Positions 35,933-45,890 of a stretch of 64,000 nucleotides of DNA are shown here, one piece after another; the stretch's first letter is position 1, and each line of letters begins with the position of its first letter. The stretch comes from Ascidiaceihabitans sp029251465 (GTDB lineage Bacteria; Pseudomonadota; Alphaproteobacteria; Rhodobacterales; Rhodobacteraceae). The notes below the pieces were generated by a model that was not told the origin of the DNA, did not search any database, and saw nothing but the letters and a program-made list of their open reading frames with translations. The stretch spans positions 2,108,001-2,172,000 of the forward strand of contig NZ_CP170633.1 in the NCBI RefSeq assembly GCF_042932805.1, in the 5' to 3' direction. Position numbers and translations under genes: made by a program.

Positions 35933-36323
35933 CGAGATAACCTTTGTCAGGACAGTGGGACGCGGAACCGGCCAATTCCTGTACATGGCTGTTTTCTGGC
36001 TGCTACTGCAAGAAAAACAAAATTTATTGACTCCATGCAAGTTATATTACTTACTTTAGATAGCTGCGGGGAAATTACATGACTACACAATTGTGCGACT
36101 GCCCTCACCTAGGGGTGCCTACCACGTTACCAGACCACGCATGCGCCAAGCACATCGACCCAAAACCTTCAAAAAATAGCACCCCGTTTTTAGGCTGTTA
36201 CAAAACGCATTTAGCAACGCATTGAGTCCAAATATTGGATCATAATTTCGAACACGAACAATGGCCTCTAGCTCAACAATCTGTTTGCCGACACACGGCA
36301 AAAACCCAACAAGGAAAGACATC
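35933..36323. promoter_or_regulatory. Divergent control region of the catabolic island
   Basis: This 391-base non-coding gap separates the DAO-RpiR-M81 operon from the importer operon. It is AT-rich and contains the palindrome CACAATTGTG (36086-36095) and the dyad TCCAA-ATA-TTGGA (36227-36239). Either could be an RpiR operator; I cannot decide. AAGGAAAG at 36311 is the ribosome site of the 36324 gene. Confidence 0.4.
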
Positions 36324-38363
36324 ATGAAAAAGATACTTTTATCTAGTGCGGCGCTGACAGCCTTTGCTGGTGCAGCGATGGCGGCCTGCCCGGCTGTCAC
36401 CGTATCAGACCCGATGGGTGTTGGTGCGGGCGCGTTCCCCCAACAGTACGAGTTGGCAGAATTCCAAACACTGGCAAATTGCACGCTAGAGGTTTCTGAA
36501 AACCCTGACATCGCAGCAATGAACGCACGCATTCGTGGCAACCCTGACATGCCCGCACTGGTGGATCGCTTACCATCAGAGCCGTTGGTTGTTGCCCCAT
36601 ATGACACCATCGGCAGCTATGGCGGCATGTTCAACGCGCTGTCCAACGCGACCGAGGCAGGCACATCCGACTTTATGTCTGTGCGCCACGTCAATCTGGT
36701 GCGTTACGCCGATGATCTGACAACAATAGTACCCAACGTCGCTAAAAGCTGGTCATGGAACGATGATTTCACGCAGCTGACATTTGTTCTGCGCGAAGGC
36801 CACAAGTGGTCTGACGGTGCCCCGTTTGGTGCAGAGGACGTCGAGTTCTGGTACGAAAACCTGCAACTTGATTCCAACGTGATCGAAAGCCCGAAAGACT
36901 ATGTTTTGGCTGGTGGCGAAGCGATGACCGTTGACGTGATTGATGCGCTGACTGTGCGTTTCAACATGCCATCGCCAAAGCCGGGGTTCTTGGCCCACTT
37001 TGCGAACCACTACGCGCAGGGTTTCCAGCCCAAGCACTTCCTTGGTCAATTTCATCCTGACGTAAATCCTGATGCGGATGCGCTTGCCCAATCGCTTGGG
37101 TTTGAGAACGGTTATGATCTGGTCAAAGCGTATTACGGCAGCTCTGATTGGATGGACACGCCAACACCAATGCTGGCCCACCCAGACAAAGTAGCGAACC
37201 TGCCGCTGGATGCGGCGCCAACTTTGGAAAGCCACATCGTAATCTCGGAGAGCACCGAAGGTCGCCAATTTGTCGCCAACCCGTATTTCTACATGGTCGA
37301 CACGGCTGGCAACCAGTTGCCTTATATCAACGAGATGGACGAGATCTTTGTTGGTGAAAGCGAAGTGCGTTTGCTGAAACTGGTCAACGGTGAGGTCGAT
37401 TATAAGGCGCAAGCCCTACAGATCGATTACGTGCCATTGCTGCTGGAAAATCAAGAAAAGGGCGGATTCGTTGTCGATCTGAAACCCGACATCACGATGC
37501 CAACCTTTGCCTTCAACGTCACGTCCGATGACCTTGAAAAACGCAAAGTTTTTGGCGATCTGAAATTCCGCCAAGCGATGTCTGTCGCGATGAACCGGGA
37601 CGAAATCAACGAAGTCGCGATGTTTGGCCTAGGGACGCCGCAGCAATATGTCGGTTTCTCACCAACGCCTGATTTTGTCCCTGCACAATGGGAACAGCAT
37701 TTCGCACAGCATGATCCAGAGATGGCCAAAGCGTTGCTGGACGAAATCGGTGTCGTTGACACGGACGGTGACGGCATGCGCGAATTGCCAAATGGCGACC
37801 CGCTGACGCTGAACCTGCAAGTTGCTACCCAAGGCATTTCAATCAAGATCGTTGAACTGGTTGGGCAAAGCTGGCGTGACGTTGGCATCAACAACACGGT
37901 CAAAGAGGTTACGTCGGACGAATACCGCTCGGCACAATCCTCGAACCAGCTTGATGTGACATTGTGGGAAAAATCTGTGCCGCTGGCAGTTGTCCTTGGG
38001 AATGGTGAAATCTTCATCCCGCCATATGACAACTACTTCAATATGCGTACTGCAATGTTGTGGGGCGAATACGTTGAATCCGATGGCAGCGCAGGCGTGA
38101 AACCACCAGAGTATGCCTACCAAATGATGGCAGACGTCAAAGCGTTTCAGGCCGCCCAAGTCGGCACACCTGAATCTGATGCGGCGGGTCTACGCTTGGT
38201 CGAAACCATGACCAGCAACCTGTTGTTTATCGGAACCGTGAAAGAGCAAAAGCCGATTTATTACGCGGCCGCGCTCAAGAACGTGACGCAGTTCAAAACG
38301 GCGTCTTATGCCTACTACCGGACGTACCCTTACCGTCCATCGCAGTGGTATCTTGACGAATAA
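36324..38363 (+). CDS. Peptide-type ABC substrate-binding protein, long form
   Basis: A 679-residue SBP family 5 protein, longer than the usual 500-550 residues and closer to the YejA-like/long oligopeptide-binding group. It has a signal peptide ending at residue 20 (AMA), the family motif WSDGAPFGAEDVEFWYENL, FRQAMSVAMNRDEI in the second lobe, and a C-terminal LWGEYVESDG extension. ATG 36324 is chosen for its AAGGAAAG site and signal peptide. It heads an importer operon ending with an aminotransferase. A strong hairpin follows. Ligand unknown. Confidence 0.88.
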   Translation: MKKILLSSAALTAFAGAAMAACPAVTVSDPMGVGAGAFPQQYELAEFQTLANCTLEVSENPDIAAMNARIRGNPDMPALVDRLPSEPLVVAPYDTIGSYGGMFNALSNATEAGTSDFMSVRHVNLVRYADDLTTIVPNVAKSWSWNDDFTQLTFVLREGHKWSDGAPFGAEDVEFWYENLQLDSNVIESPKDYVLAGGEAMTVDVIDALTVRFNMPSPKPGFLAHFANHYAQGFQPKHFLGQFHPDVNPDADALAQSLGFENGYDLVKAYYGSSDWMDTPTPMLAHPDKVANLPLDAAPTLESHIVISESTEGRQFVANPYFYMVDTAGNQLPYINEMDEIFVGESEVRLLKLVNGEVDYKAQALQIDYVPLLLENQEKGGFVVDLKPDITMPTFAFNVTSDDLEKRKVFGDLKFRQAMSVAMNRDEINEVAMFGLGTPQQYVGFSPTPDFVPAQWEQHFAQHDPEMAKALLDEIGVVDTDGDGMRELPNGDPLTLNLQVATQGISIKIVELVGQSWRDVGINNTVKEVTSDEYRSAQSSNQLDVTLWEKSVPLAVVLGNGEIFIPPYDNYFNMRTAMLWGEYVESDGSAGVKPPEYAYQMMADVKAFQAAQVGTPESDAAGLRLVETMTSNLLFIGTVKEQKPIYYAAALKNVTQFKTASYAYYRTYPYRPSQWYLDE

Positions 38364-38389
38364 GATCGATACTTAACGACTAAATTCAA

Positions 38390-38417
38390 GTTGCGGGCTA
38401 CACGTTAGGCCCGCAAC
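38390..38417 (+). other. Intercistronic hairpin after binding-protein gene
   Basis: GTTGCGGGC (38390-38398) and GCCCGCAAC (38409-38417) form a perfect 9-bp stem with a 10-base loop. It is not followed by a U-run. Position and form suit partial termination or 3' protection of the binding-protein message. Confidence 0.65.
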
Positions 38418-38479
38418 ACACTGTAAAAAAAACGCGAACCCAAAAATGGGTCGTATATGTCTTCGGGGCGGAAACACAG

Positions 38480-39484
38480 ATGGTCCAGTTTCTACGATTT
38501 GCGATAATCCGTGCAGCGCTCGCTTTTTTCACACTTTGCCTTGTTTCCTTCATCGTCTTTTCCTTGATGGAACTGGTGCCCGGTGACTGCGCCGAACGCT
38601 ACCTTGCCTTTAAAAACAGCCAAGGTGCGATGATCTCTATCGCTGATATCGAGGTCGAGCGCGTCCGTCTTGGGCTAGACCGCCCTTATCTTGAACGATG
38701 GACAAAGTGGATATTCAACGCCTTTCAGGGCGAATTTGGCGACAGTTGTATTCTGCGCCTCAACATCAGCCAGCTTCTGGGTCAAAAGGTCTGGCTTAGC
38801 ATCGGTATCTGCCTTGGCTCGCTGCTGGTCGCATATGCCATCGCAATTCCAGTCGGCATCATCGCTGCCACGTCACGCAACCCTTACCTGAACAACAGCC
38901 TGCGCCTTGTCAGCTACCTTGGTTTGGCCTTGCCGAACTTCTTGCTAGCCTTAATGATCATGCTGTTTTCCACCGTCATGTTCGGCGACAGTCTTACCGG
39001 ATTGTTCTCGGCTGAATACCGCGATGCACCCTGGAATTGGGGCAAGATCAAAGATTTCCTGAGCCACGTTTGGCTGCCCGTCTTTATCCTAGGTTGGTCG
39101 GCCACTGCCTTTGCAATTCAAACCGTGCGCGCCTTGATGTCTGATGAAATCAGCAAGCTATATGTAACTGCCGCCACCGCACGTGGGGTATCAGGACGCC
39201 GGTTGCTGATGCGCTACCCTGCGCGCCATGCGCTCAGTCCGATTATCAACTCACTGGGCTTTGATCTGAACCGCATTTTTAACGAACTACCCATCGTCGC
39301 ATTGATCCTGACCTTGACCGAAGCCGGATCGTTGCTGATCGAGGCCCTCGCCCGCTCGAACGATCAACAGCTTGCAGGCGCGATCATCTTTTTCCTGACG
39401 GGCAGCATCGTCGCCATCAACTTTATCACTGATATCGTGCTGGCCCTGATCGATCCGCGTATTCGTCGCAGCATATTGGGATAA
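38480..39484 (+). CDS. ABC transporter permease (DppB/OppB-like)
   Basis: The 334-residue inner-membrane permease has the N-terminal helix, a periplasmic LVPGDCAERYL segment in place of the usual PGDP, five further helices, and a coupling loop near TAATARGVSGRRLL. It lies 5 bases before the next permease and forms the channel with it. Confidence 0.88.
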   Translation: MVQFLRFAIIRAALAFFTLCLVSFIVFSLMELVPGDCAERYLAFKNSQGAMISIADIEVERVRLGLDRPYLERWTKWIFNAFQGEFGDSCILRLNISQLLGQKVWLSIGICLGSLLVAYAIAIPVGIIAATSRNPYLNNSLRLVSYLGLALPNFLLALMIMLFSTVMFGDSLTGLFSAEYRDAPWNWGKIKDFLSHVWLPVFILGWSATAFAIQTVRALMSDEISKLYVTAATARGVSGRRLLMRYPARHALSPIINSLGFDLNRIFNELPIVALILTLTEAGSLLIEALARSNDQQLAGAIIFFLTGSIVAINFITDIVLALIDPRIRRSILG

Positions 39485-39489
39485 CAGAT

Positions 39490-40632
39490 ATGACCGAAAC
39501 CAATATCTACACAGCCTCAATCGATCAAAGCGCCAAGGATGCTTATTTCACCGCATCGCAGGGACAATTGATCTGGACACGCTTCAAGAAACAAAAGGCT
39601 GCGATGGTCGGCGCATGGGTTCTGGTGTTCTTGGTTCTGTCGGGTGTCTTTGCACCGTTTCTGACCCCCTATGACCCGACGATTGCGGGACGCGACAAAG
39701 CCTACCTGAACGGCGCACCAACAGTTCCACATTTCTGCGATGACAATGGGTGTTCTTTGCGTCCGTTCATCTATGCGGTTGAACGGGAACGTTCGCTTAA
39801 GACCAATTTTCGATGGGTCACAACGATCAACACAGACAAGCGACAGTATGTTCAGTTCTTTGTTGAAGGATCAAAATACAAGTTCTTTGGCATGACGTTT
39901 GAAACCCATTTGTTTGGACTGGATGAAGGCTACATTCACCTGTTTGGCACTGATTCAACGGGCAAGGATATCTTTTCGCGCACCTTCCACGCCATCAACA
40001 CCTCCCTTGCGGTTGGAACAATCGGTGTGTTCATCGCCTTTGTGTTGGCCCTAATTATCGGCGGTATATCAGGGTATTACGGCGGCTGGATCGATTCAAT
40101 AATCCAGATGGTGACAGACGCCGTGCGCACCATCCCCGCCATTCCCCTGTTCATGGCGCTCGCCGCCTTTATCCCTGATACGTGGAGTGCTGAGGAGAGG
40201 TTTTTCTTTATCTCGATCATCCTGGGATTCATCGGTTGGCCAACACTTGCAAGACGGGTGCGCACCCACTTGCTAACCGAACGAAATCAGGAATATGTTC
40301 TGGCCGCGCAACTGTGCGGTGCCTCTTCGGGGCACGTAATTCGCAAGCATCTTCTGCCCAGTTTCACCAGCTACATCATCGTCGATCTGGTGATCTCGTT
40401 CCCTTACATGGTGCTGTCTGAAACCGCGCTTAGCTTTATTGGCCTTGGCCTCAAGGACCCCGTAAATTCGCTGGGCGTCATGTTGCAAAACGTCACCAGC
40501 GCCGATGTGCTGCTGAACTATCAATGGTATTTCATACCGGTCATTTTCTTCATCGTTTTGGTCATGGCCTTTGTGTTCGTGGGCGATGGATTGCGTGATG
40601 CGGCTGATCCCTACGGAGACACCAAAAAATGA
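39490..40632 (+). CDS. ABC transporter permease (DppC/OppC-like), with a long periplasmic insert
   Basis: The 380-residue permease has the first helix (AAMVGAWVLVFLVLSG), then a periplasmic segment about 100 residues long before FGTDSTGKDIFSRT, longer than typical DppC. The core has a coupling loop EYVLAAQLCGASSG. It overlaps the next ATPase gene by ATGA. The insert matches the YejE-like permeases that partner long binding proteins, consistent with the long 36324 protein. Confidence 0.87.
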   Translation: MTETNIYTASIDQSAKDAYFTASQGQLIWTRFKKQKAAMVGAWVLVFLVLSGVFAPFLTPYDPTIAGRDKAYLNGAPTVPHFCDDNGCSLRPFIYAVERERSLKTNFRWVTTINTDKRQYVQFFVEGSKYKFFGMTFETHLFGLDEGYIHLFGTDSTGKDIFSRTFHAINTSLAVGTIGVFIAFVLALIIGGISGYYGGWIDSIIQMVTDAVRTIPAIPLFMALAAFIPDTWSAEERFFFISIILGFIGWPTLARRVRTHLLTERNQEYVLAAQLCGASSGHVIRKHLLPSFTSYIIVDLVISFPYMVLSETALSFIGLGLKDPVNSLGVMLQNVTSADVLLNYQWYFIPVIFFIVLVMAFVFVGDGLRDAADPYGDTKK

Positions 40633-41630
40633 GCCGCCTGATTGATGTTGAAAACCTGACCCTGCAATTTGATACCGACGAAGGACGCATTACTGCCGTC
40701 GACGACGTGTCATTCAGCTTGGAAGCAGGCGAGATTATGGGGCTGGTCGGTGAAAGCGGATCGGGTAAATCCGTCACCGCAAAATCACTGATGAAATTGA
40801 ACCCGCGCAATGCAATCTACGGGCCAGAAACCAAAATCACGCTGCACCTTGATGATGGTCCGGTTGATGTCATGTCACTGCAAAACGATCACGAAATGAA
40901 GGTTGTGCGCGGTGGTGCCATTTCGCTGATTTTCCAAGAGCCGATGGCCAGCTTCGCCCCCGCCATTTCAATCGGCGACCAGATGGTCGAGCAGCTGTTG
41001 ATCCACACAAATTTCAACAAAACGCAGGCCAAAGACCTGTCAATAGAAATGCTAGACCGCGTTGGAATTTCGGACCCTAGCACCCGCTTTGGACAATACG
41101 CGTTTGAGCTGTCAGGCGGCATGCGCCAGCGCGCGATGATAGCGATGGCTCTGTCGACCAAGCCCAAATTGCTGATTGCAGACGAACCCACAACCGCGTT
41201 GGATGTGACGATCCAAGCGCAGGTGATCGATCTGATGAAAGACCTCGTATCGGAGTTCGGGATGGGCATCATATTCATCACCCACGACCTTGGGGTGATC
41301 GCCCAGACGGCGGATAAAGTCGCCGTGATGTACCTGGGCAAGCTGGTTGAACAAGGCACCGTGCGCGATGTCATTCGCAAATCTGCACACCCGTATACGC
41401 GCGGATTGCTCGCGGCCCTACCGACATTGGATGACATCGACGCCCCGCTAACCCCGATCCCCGGTGATATTCCTTCACCGTTGGAACGGCCACCTGGCTG
41501 CGTCTACAACACCCGTTGTCAAGAAGTTGTGGGGCCACAATGCTCGACCCAAGTGCCTGCCTTTGCCGCGGTCGAAAATGGGCATGTGGCGGCCTGCCAC
41601 ATTTATGATCCAGCGGGAGGATCACAATGA
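40629..41630 (+). CDS. ABC transporter ATPase (DppD/OppD-like)
   Basis: The 333-residue ATPase has Walker A GESGSGKS, Q-loop FQEPMASFAP, signature LSGGMRQR, Walker B LLIADEPTTALD, and a C-terminal cysteine motif GCVYNTRCQEVVGPQC. It overlaps both neighbours by ATGA and pairs with the next ATPase. Confidence 0.9.
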   Translation: MSRLIDVENLTLQFDTDEGRITAVDDVSFSLEAGEIMGLVGESGSGKSVTAKSLMKLNPRNAIYGPETKITLHLDDGPVDVMSLQNDHEMKVVRGGAISLIFQEPMASFAPAISIGDQMVEQLLIHTNFNKTQAKDLSIEMLDRVGISDPSTRFGQYAFELSGGMRQRAMIAMALSTKPKLLIADEPTTALDVTIQAQVIDLMKDLVSEFGMGIIFITHDLGVIAQTADKVAVMYLGKLVEQGTVRDVIRKSAHPYTRGLLAALPTLDDIDAPLTPIPGDIPSPLERPPGCVYNTRCQEVVGPQCSTQVPAFAAVENGHVAACHIYDPAGGSQ

Positions 41631-42622
41631 GCCAGAAACCTCTGATCACAGCGCAAAACCTATCGGTTCATTATGCGTTGCGCGGCGGCATCATCGGCCC
41701 TGCCCCGTTCGTGCGCGCGGTTGATGACGTCAGTTTAGAAATCGCACTGGGCAGCTTTTTCGGTCTCGTCGGAGAATCCGGATCAGGCAAAACCACGCTC
41801 GGCCGCGCCATGTTGCGCGCCGCCCCGATCAGCAAGGGTGACGTGAACTTTGATGATGGAGAGGTCGCTTATTCGCTCAAGGACCTCGGCAAAAAAGAAT
41901 TGAAAGACTACCGCAAGCGCGCACAGTTAATCTTCCAAGACCCCTACGCCGCCCTTAGCCCGCGCATGACCGTTCGCGATATCATCGCAGAACCGCTCGA
42001 GGTTATGGGGCTGACAAAATCCCGCGCCGAAACCGACGAACGGGTCCGCGAAATCGCAGCAAAATGCCGTTTGAATGTCGAACACTTACGACGTTTCCCG
42101 CATGCGTTTTCTGGCGGCCAACGCCAACGCATATCTATCGCACGCGCCTTGGTGTCGGGGCCAAAATTTATTGTGGCAGATGAAAGCGTTGCGGCCCTTG
42201 ATGTGTCAATCCAAGCGGATGTGCTGAACCTTCTGAAAGCTATCCAACAAGACATGGGGCTGACATTTCTATTTATCAGCCACGACCTGAGCGTTGTCGC
42301 CCATGTCTGCGATCATGTTGCTGTCATGTATTTGGGCCGCCTTGTCGAAACGGCACCAACCCGCACACTGTTTTCCGGCCCGAAACATCCCTACACAAAG
42401 GCGCTGCTGTCAGCGATCCCGTCCCTTGATCCGGATGACCGTGGCAAGGCGCAAAAACTAATCGGGGAGATCCCGTCACCCACCAACCCACCACCCGGCT
42501 GCAAGTTCCAAACGCGCTGCCCCGCCGCGATTGATCGGTGCCGCGTTGAAGAACCGGTTTTGGAAACCGCAGGCAACGAACATCACGTGGCCTGCCATCG
42601 CTGGAGAGAACTCTCAGCCTGA
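41627..42622 (+). CDS. ABC transporter ATPase (DppF/OppF-like)
   Basis: The 331-residue ATPase has Walker A GESGSGKT, Q-loop FQDPYAALSPR, signature FSGGQRQR, Walker B FIVADESVAALD and the C-terminal GCKFQTRCPAAIDRC cysteine motif. Walker B reads DES where DEP is usual, a mild variant. It ends 22 bases before the aminotransferase gene. Confidence 0.9.
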   Translation: MSQKPLITAQNLSVHYALRGGIIGPAPFVRAVDDVSLEIALGSFFGLVGESGSGKTTLGRAMLRAAPISKGDVNFDDGEVAYSLKDLGKKELKDYRKRAQLIFQDPYAALSPRMTVRDIIAEPLEVMGLTKSRAETDERVREIAAKCRLNVEHLRRFPHAFSGGQRQRISIARALVSGPKFIVADESVAALDVSIQADVLNLLKAIQQDMGLTFLFISHDLSVVAHVCDHVAVMYLGRLVETAPTRTLFSGPKHPYTKALLSAIPSLDPDDRGKAQKLIGEIPSPTNPPPGCKFQTRCPAAIDRCRVEEPVLETAGNEHHVACHRWRELSA

Positions 42623-42644
42623 AGCCGACAAAAGCGAGACCAAG

Positions 42645-43928
42645 ATGAGCAATCAAGACCTTGAGGCCAGGCGCAATAATGCGGTCGCACGCGCGATCAG
42701 CTTTTCATCGACATTCGTCGCGCAAAGGGCTGAAAACGCCGAAGTCTGGGATGTTGAAGGCAATCGATATATTGATTTTTGCGGCGGCATCGGGTGCCAA
42801 AATGTTGGCCACCGCAATCCACGAGTTGTCGCGGCGATCAAAGACCAACTTGATCAGCTGACCCATACCTGTTTTCAGGTCACACCATACAAATCATACA
42901 TCGAACTGGCGGAGCGGCTAAATGCGCTACTTCCCGGTGATTTCGCCAAGAAATCGCTTTTCTTTTCGGCCGGCGGTGAAGCCGTTGAAAACGCAATCAA
43001 AATTGCGCGATATTACACGCGTCGTCCTGCGATGATCACCTTCACAAACGGCTATCACGGGCGGTCATACATGGGCATGGCGCTAAGTGCGCGTATGGTT
43101 CCATTCAAGGAGGGGTTTGGCCCTTTCCCCGGTGAAATTTACCGGTTGCCTTTCCCCGATGACTTTCACAACGTCACGCTGGACGACACCAAACGTGCGT
43201 TCGAGACCTTGTTTCGCAGTGACTGCCCACCCGATCAAATCGCCGCGATGTTTTTTGAACCTGTGCAAGGCGAAGGTGGCTATAACATCGCCACGCTCGA
43301 GTTTCTTGAATACCTGCGCGCGCTTTGTGACGAGCATGGCATCGTTCTGGTCGCCGATGAAATCCAAACCGGCATGGGGCGCACTGGAAAGATGTTCGCG
43401 ATGGAACACTATGACATCAACCCGGACCTGACTTGTATCGGCAAAAGTATCGGCGGCGGGCTGCCCATTTCTGGTGTTGTTGGTAAAGCCGACATTATCG
43501 ATGTCGTCCCTCCAGGGGGCTTGGGCGGAACGTTCGGCGGCAATCCTATGGCCTGCGCGGCCGCCCTTGCTGTGCTGGATGAGATTGAACAAGAACACCT
43601 GCTGCACCGTGGCCTCGAAATGGGCGCTCAGATTGATACGCGATTGCGGAAAATGGCCGAACGAAACTCCCTCCATTGCATCGGCGATGTGCGTGTGCTT
43701 GGCTGCATGAATGCTATCGAAATAGTCACGGACCGCGACAGCCGCGAACCTGATGGTGACTTAACCGCCCGCATTGTGACAAAGGCCCTGAACAACGGGC
43801 TTATCCTTCTCACTGCGGGACCTGCGCGTAACGTTATCCGCTTGTTAGTCCCGCTTACCGCGTCGCCCGAAATCATCCATAGTGGTTTGGATATTCTTCA
43901 GGCATCGTTGGAAGAAGCGCTGGCCTGA
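42645..43928 (+). CDS. Class III PLP-dependent aminotransferase (GabT-like)
   Basis: The 427-residue enzyme has the class III layout: FCGGIGCQNVGH near the start, the PLP-phosphate motif SAGGEAVENAIKIAR, the acid residue in LVADEIQTGMGRTG, and the PLP-lysine in CIGKSIGGGLPISG. It resembles 4-aminobutyrate aminotransferases, acting on omega-amino groups. ATG 42645 is preferred over earlier in-frame starts that fall inside the ATPase. As last gene of the importer operon it probably processes the imported amino compound or its product. The true substrate is unknown. Confidence 0.88.
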   Translation: MSNQDLEARRNNAVARAISFSSTFVAQRAENAEVWDVEGNRYIDFCGGIGCQNVGHRNPRVVAAIKDQLDQLTHTCFQVTPYKSYIELAERLNALLPGDFAKKSLFFSAGGEAVENAIKIARYYTRRPAMITFTNGYHGRSYMGMALSARMVPFKEGFGPFPGEIYRLPFPDDFHNVTLDDTKRAFETLFRSDCPPDQIAAMFFEPVQGEGGYNIATLEFLEYLRALCDEHGIVLVADEIQTGMGRTGKMFAMEHYDINPDLTCIGKSIGGGLPISGVVGKADIIDVVPPGGLGGTFGGNPMACAAALAVLDEIEQEHLLHRGLEMGAQIDTRLRKMAERNSLHCIGDVRVLGCMNAIEIVTDRDSREPDGDLTARIVTKALNNGLILLTAGPARNVIRLLVPLTASPEIIHSGLDILQASLEEALA

Positions 43929-44047
43929 TCAGATCGTCGCTGCATAAAATGCAATGCAGTTAGGTAAACTTCCTGAACAATTTTGTCTGGTCAAACATAT
44001 CCTCTAGTATTATTAAACCGTTCTTTGATTTCGTCATAATCTGGATT

Positions 44048-44420
44048 TAGAACCACTCAATCAAAGCGGCACTGCGTTTTCGTTAGTAGGCTTGCCTGGT
44101 TTCCAGATATTTTTCATGGTTGAAGTGGTTGTAAATCTGTCCGTGACAACTGACAAACCTTGTAGCGTCGCAGCCGATTTACAACGCTGAGATCGCGAAA
44201 CGCAGCTCAGTATGAAGGCAACTTGTCCGATTTCTTTGGCAAACTTCGCGCCAAATCGCGTCACCCAAAATCGAACCATTTCGTCGAAAATATCAATTCC
44301 GCGCTCATGCAAAACGTCTTCGATCTGCCAAAAACTCATCGGATATCGCACTTAGTACATTACCGCGAGGTGATTGATTTCAGGGTTAGTTTCGAAGTAT
44401 TCAAACGGATTTTGAGTGGC
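44048..44420 (-). pseudogene. IS6-family transposase relic with internal deletion
   Basis: On the minus strand the N-terminal part reads NPFEYFETNPEINHLAVMY, an in-frame TAA, then VRYPMSFWQIEDVLHERGID and VRFWVTRFGAKFAKEI. After divergent bases the C-terminal NHFNHEKYLETRQAY, a stop, and RKRSAALIEW follow, ending near 44048. Both ends match IS6-family (IS26/IS6100-like) transposases. The catalytic middle is gone. It is a dead remnant in the gap after the aminotransferase. Confidence 0.75.
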
Positions 44421-44951
44421 CGTTGAACAAAATCGGAGATCACATGATCGATCGCCAAACTTATCTGACAACGCCCGCGATTTCCGTAAAGCAGCCATTC
44501 GATCTCATTGCAGCATCGGTCAATATGGATTCAAACGAGATTTTCGCTGCAATTGCGAAGGCCGCATCGAGTGCTTGGGCACGCCGATGGCGGCTCTGCG
44601 GACGAAGCGCCATTTCGCTGCGTTTGCGCAGGAGTCTGCTTTCGTGCGCTTTGCGGACCTTCACCTTGGAATGTTCCGAAGTTGCACAGATACACTGGCT
44701 GTGACATTGGTTCAAACGGTCGGCTTGTCCACTCCTCTATCGGTAAGGACCTGGGTGAAGGGTTCCAACAGAAAACCGCGGAAAATGCTGGCGTCGAGTT
44801 CAGTTGTTGATCCGCCATACGACACCCAAATTACGGAGGGTCTGTCCTAAGGAGGTATTTCAAAAGACTGACAGTTCTCAGGGCCGTCACAAAACAGTCA
44901 TGCAAAAGGTCTAAGGGTTTCTGCTGATTACTGTACACTTGGAGCGATCTA
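44421..44951. other. Gap of about 530 bases, probably decayed gene
   Basis: Three plus-strand frames and one minus-strand frame are open here, overlapping each other, but none shows a domain or a ribosome site. Coding-like patches switch frame (for example FDLIAASVNMDSNEIFAAI in one frame near 44500, LVQTVGLSTPLSVRTW in another near 44720). I read this as a degraded gene next to the IS6 relic. Confidence 0.35.
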
Positions 44952-45890
44952 TTGAAAGAAATCAATGCGCAAGATGGCTCAAAGTCGTCTACACTCTGTT
45001 TCGGATGCATGCAATTTGGCGGCACGGCCGATGCTGCGGCAAGCCAAGCCATGTTCGAAGCGTGCAAAGAGGCGGGCATTAATTTCTTTGACACCGCCCA
45101 TACCTACACGGGCGGCTCCTCTGAGCGGATGTTGGGCCAGTTTGCAAAACTAGATCGCGAAAAGCTGATCGTGGCAACCAAGGCTGGCTATACCGGTGGT
45201 AGCGGCCGCAACAACATTATTCGGCAATTCGATGAAAGCCGCTTACGGCTTGGCCTCGACACAGTCGATATCCTCTATTTGCACCGCTGGGACCCGGAAA
45301 CACCATTGCAAGAGACTTTCGAGACTTTGGGCGCTTTGCAGCGATCAGGCAAAATTCGCTATATCGGCGTGTCGAACTTTGCTGCGTGGCAGGTGATGAA
45401 AGCTCAGGCGGCGGCAGATATTGCGGGAACGCGTATCGACATAACCCAGCCAATGTATTCGCTCGTCAAACGTCAGGCAGAGGTTGAACTGTTTCCAATG
45501 GCACTCTCAGAAGAGATCGCCGTCGCCCCTTATTCCCCCCTTGGTAGTGGATTGCTGACGGGCAAGTATTGTTCAGGCGGGACGGGGCGTCTTTCGACGG
45601 ACAAACGCTATGCCGCCCGCTATGGCCAAAAATGGATGCTCGAGGCGGCACGTTCGTTGTCAGAACTGGCTGCTGAACAGGGCATTGACGCTGCCACGCT
45701 TTCCGTCGCCTGGGCCGCACAGAATGCTGCTGTAACAGCTCCGATCATCAGCGCACGCAATGTTGAGCAATTGAAACCTTCTTTGGACGCTAAAGACGTG
45801 ATGTTGAGCGCGGCAGTTTATGCGCGCATGGAAGCTTTGTCACCAAGACCTGCCCCAGCGACGGATCGGCTTGAGGAAGCCAACAGTTAG
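44952..45890 (+). CDS. Aldo/keto reductase
   Basis: The 312-residue (alpha/beta)8 NADPH-dependent reductase has the catalytic tetrad: Asp in FFDTAHTY with the Tyr four residues on, Lys in IVATKAGY and His in LYLHRWDP. The coenzyme-binding region is near SVAWAAQN and APIISARN. It starts at TTG 44952 with GGAG 7 bases upstream; the ATG codons nearby are not in frame with the N-terminal motif. Substrate unknown. Its stop overlaps that of the convergent small secreted gene. Confidence 0.88.
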   Translation: MKEINAQDGSKSSTLCFGCMQFGGTADAAASQAMFEACKEAGINFFDTAHTYTGGSSERMLGQFAKLDREKLIVATKAGYTGGSGRNNIIRQFDESRLRLGLDTVDILYLHRWDPETPLQETFETLGALQRSGKIRYIGVSNFAAWQVMKAQAAADIAGTRIDITQPMYSLVKRQAEVELFPMALSEEIAVAPYSPLGSGLLTGKYCSGGTGRLSTDKRYAARYGQKWMLEAARSLSELAAEQGIDAATLSVAWAAQNAAVTAPIISARNVEQLKPSLDAKDVMLSAAVYARMEALSPRPAPATDRLEEANS

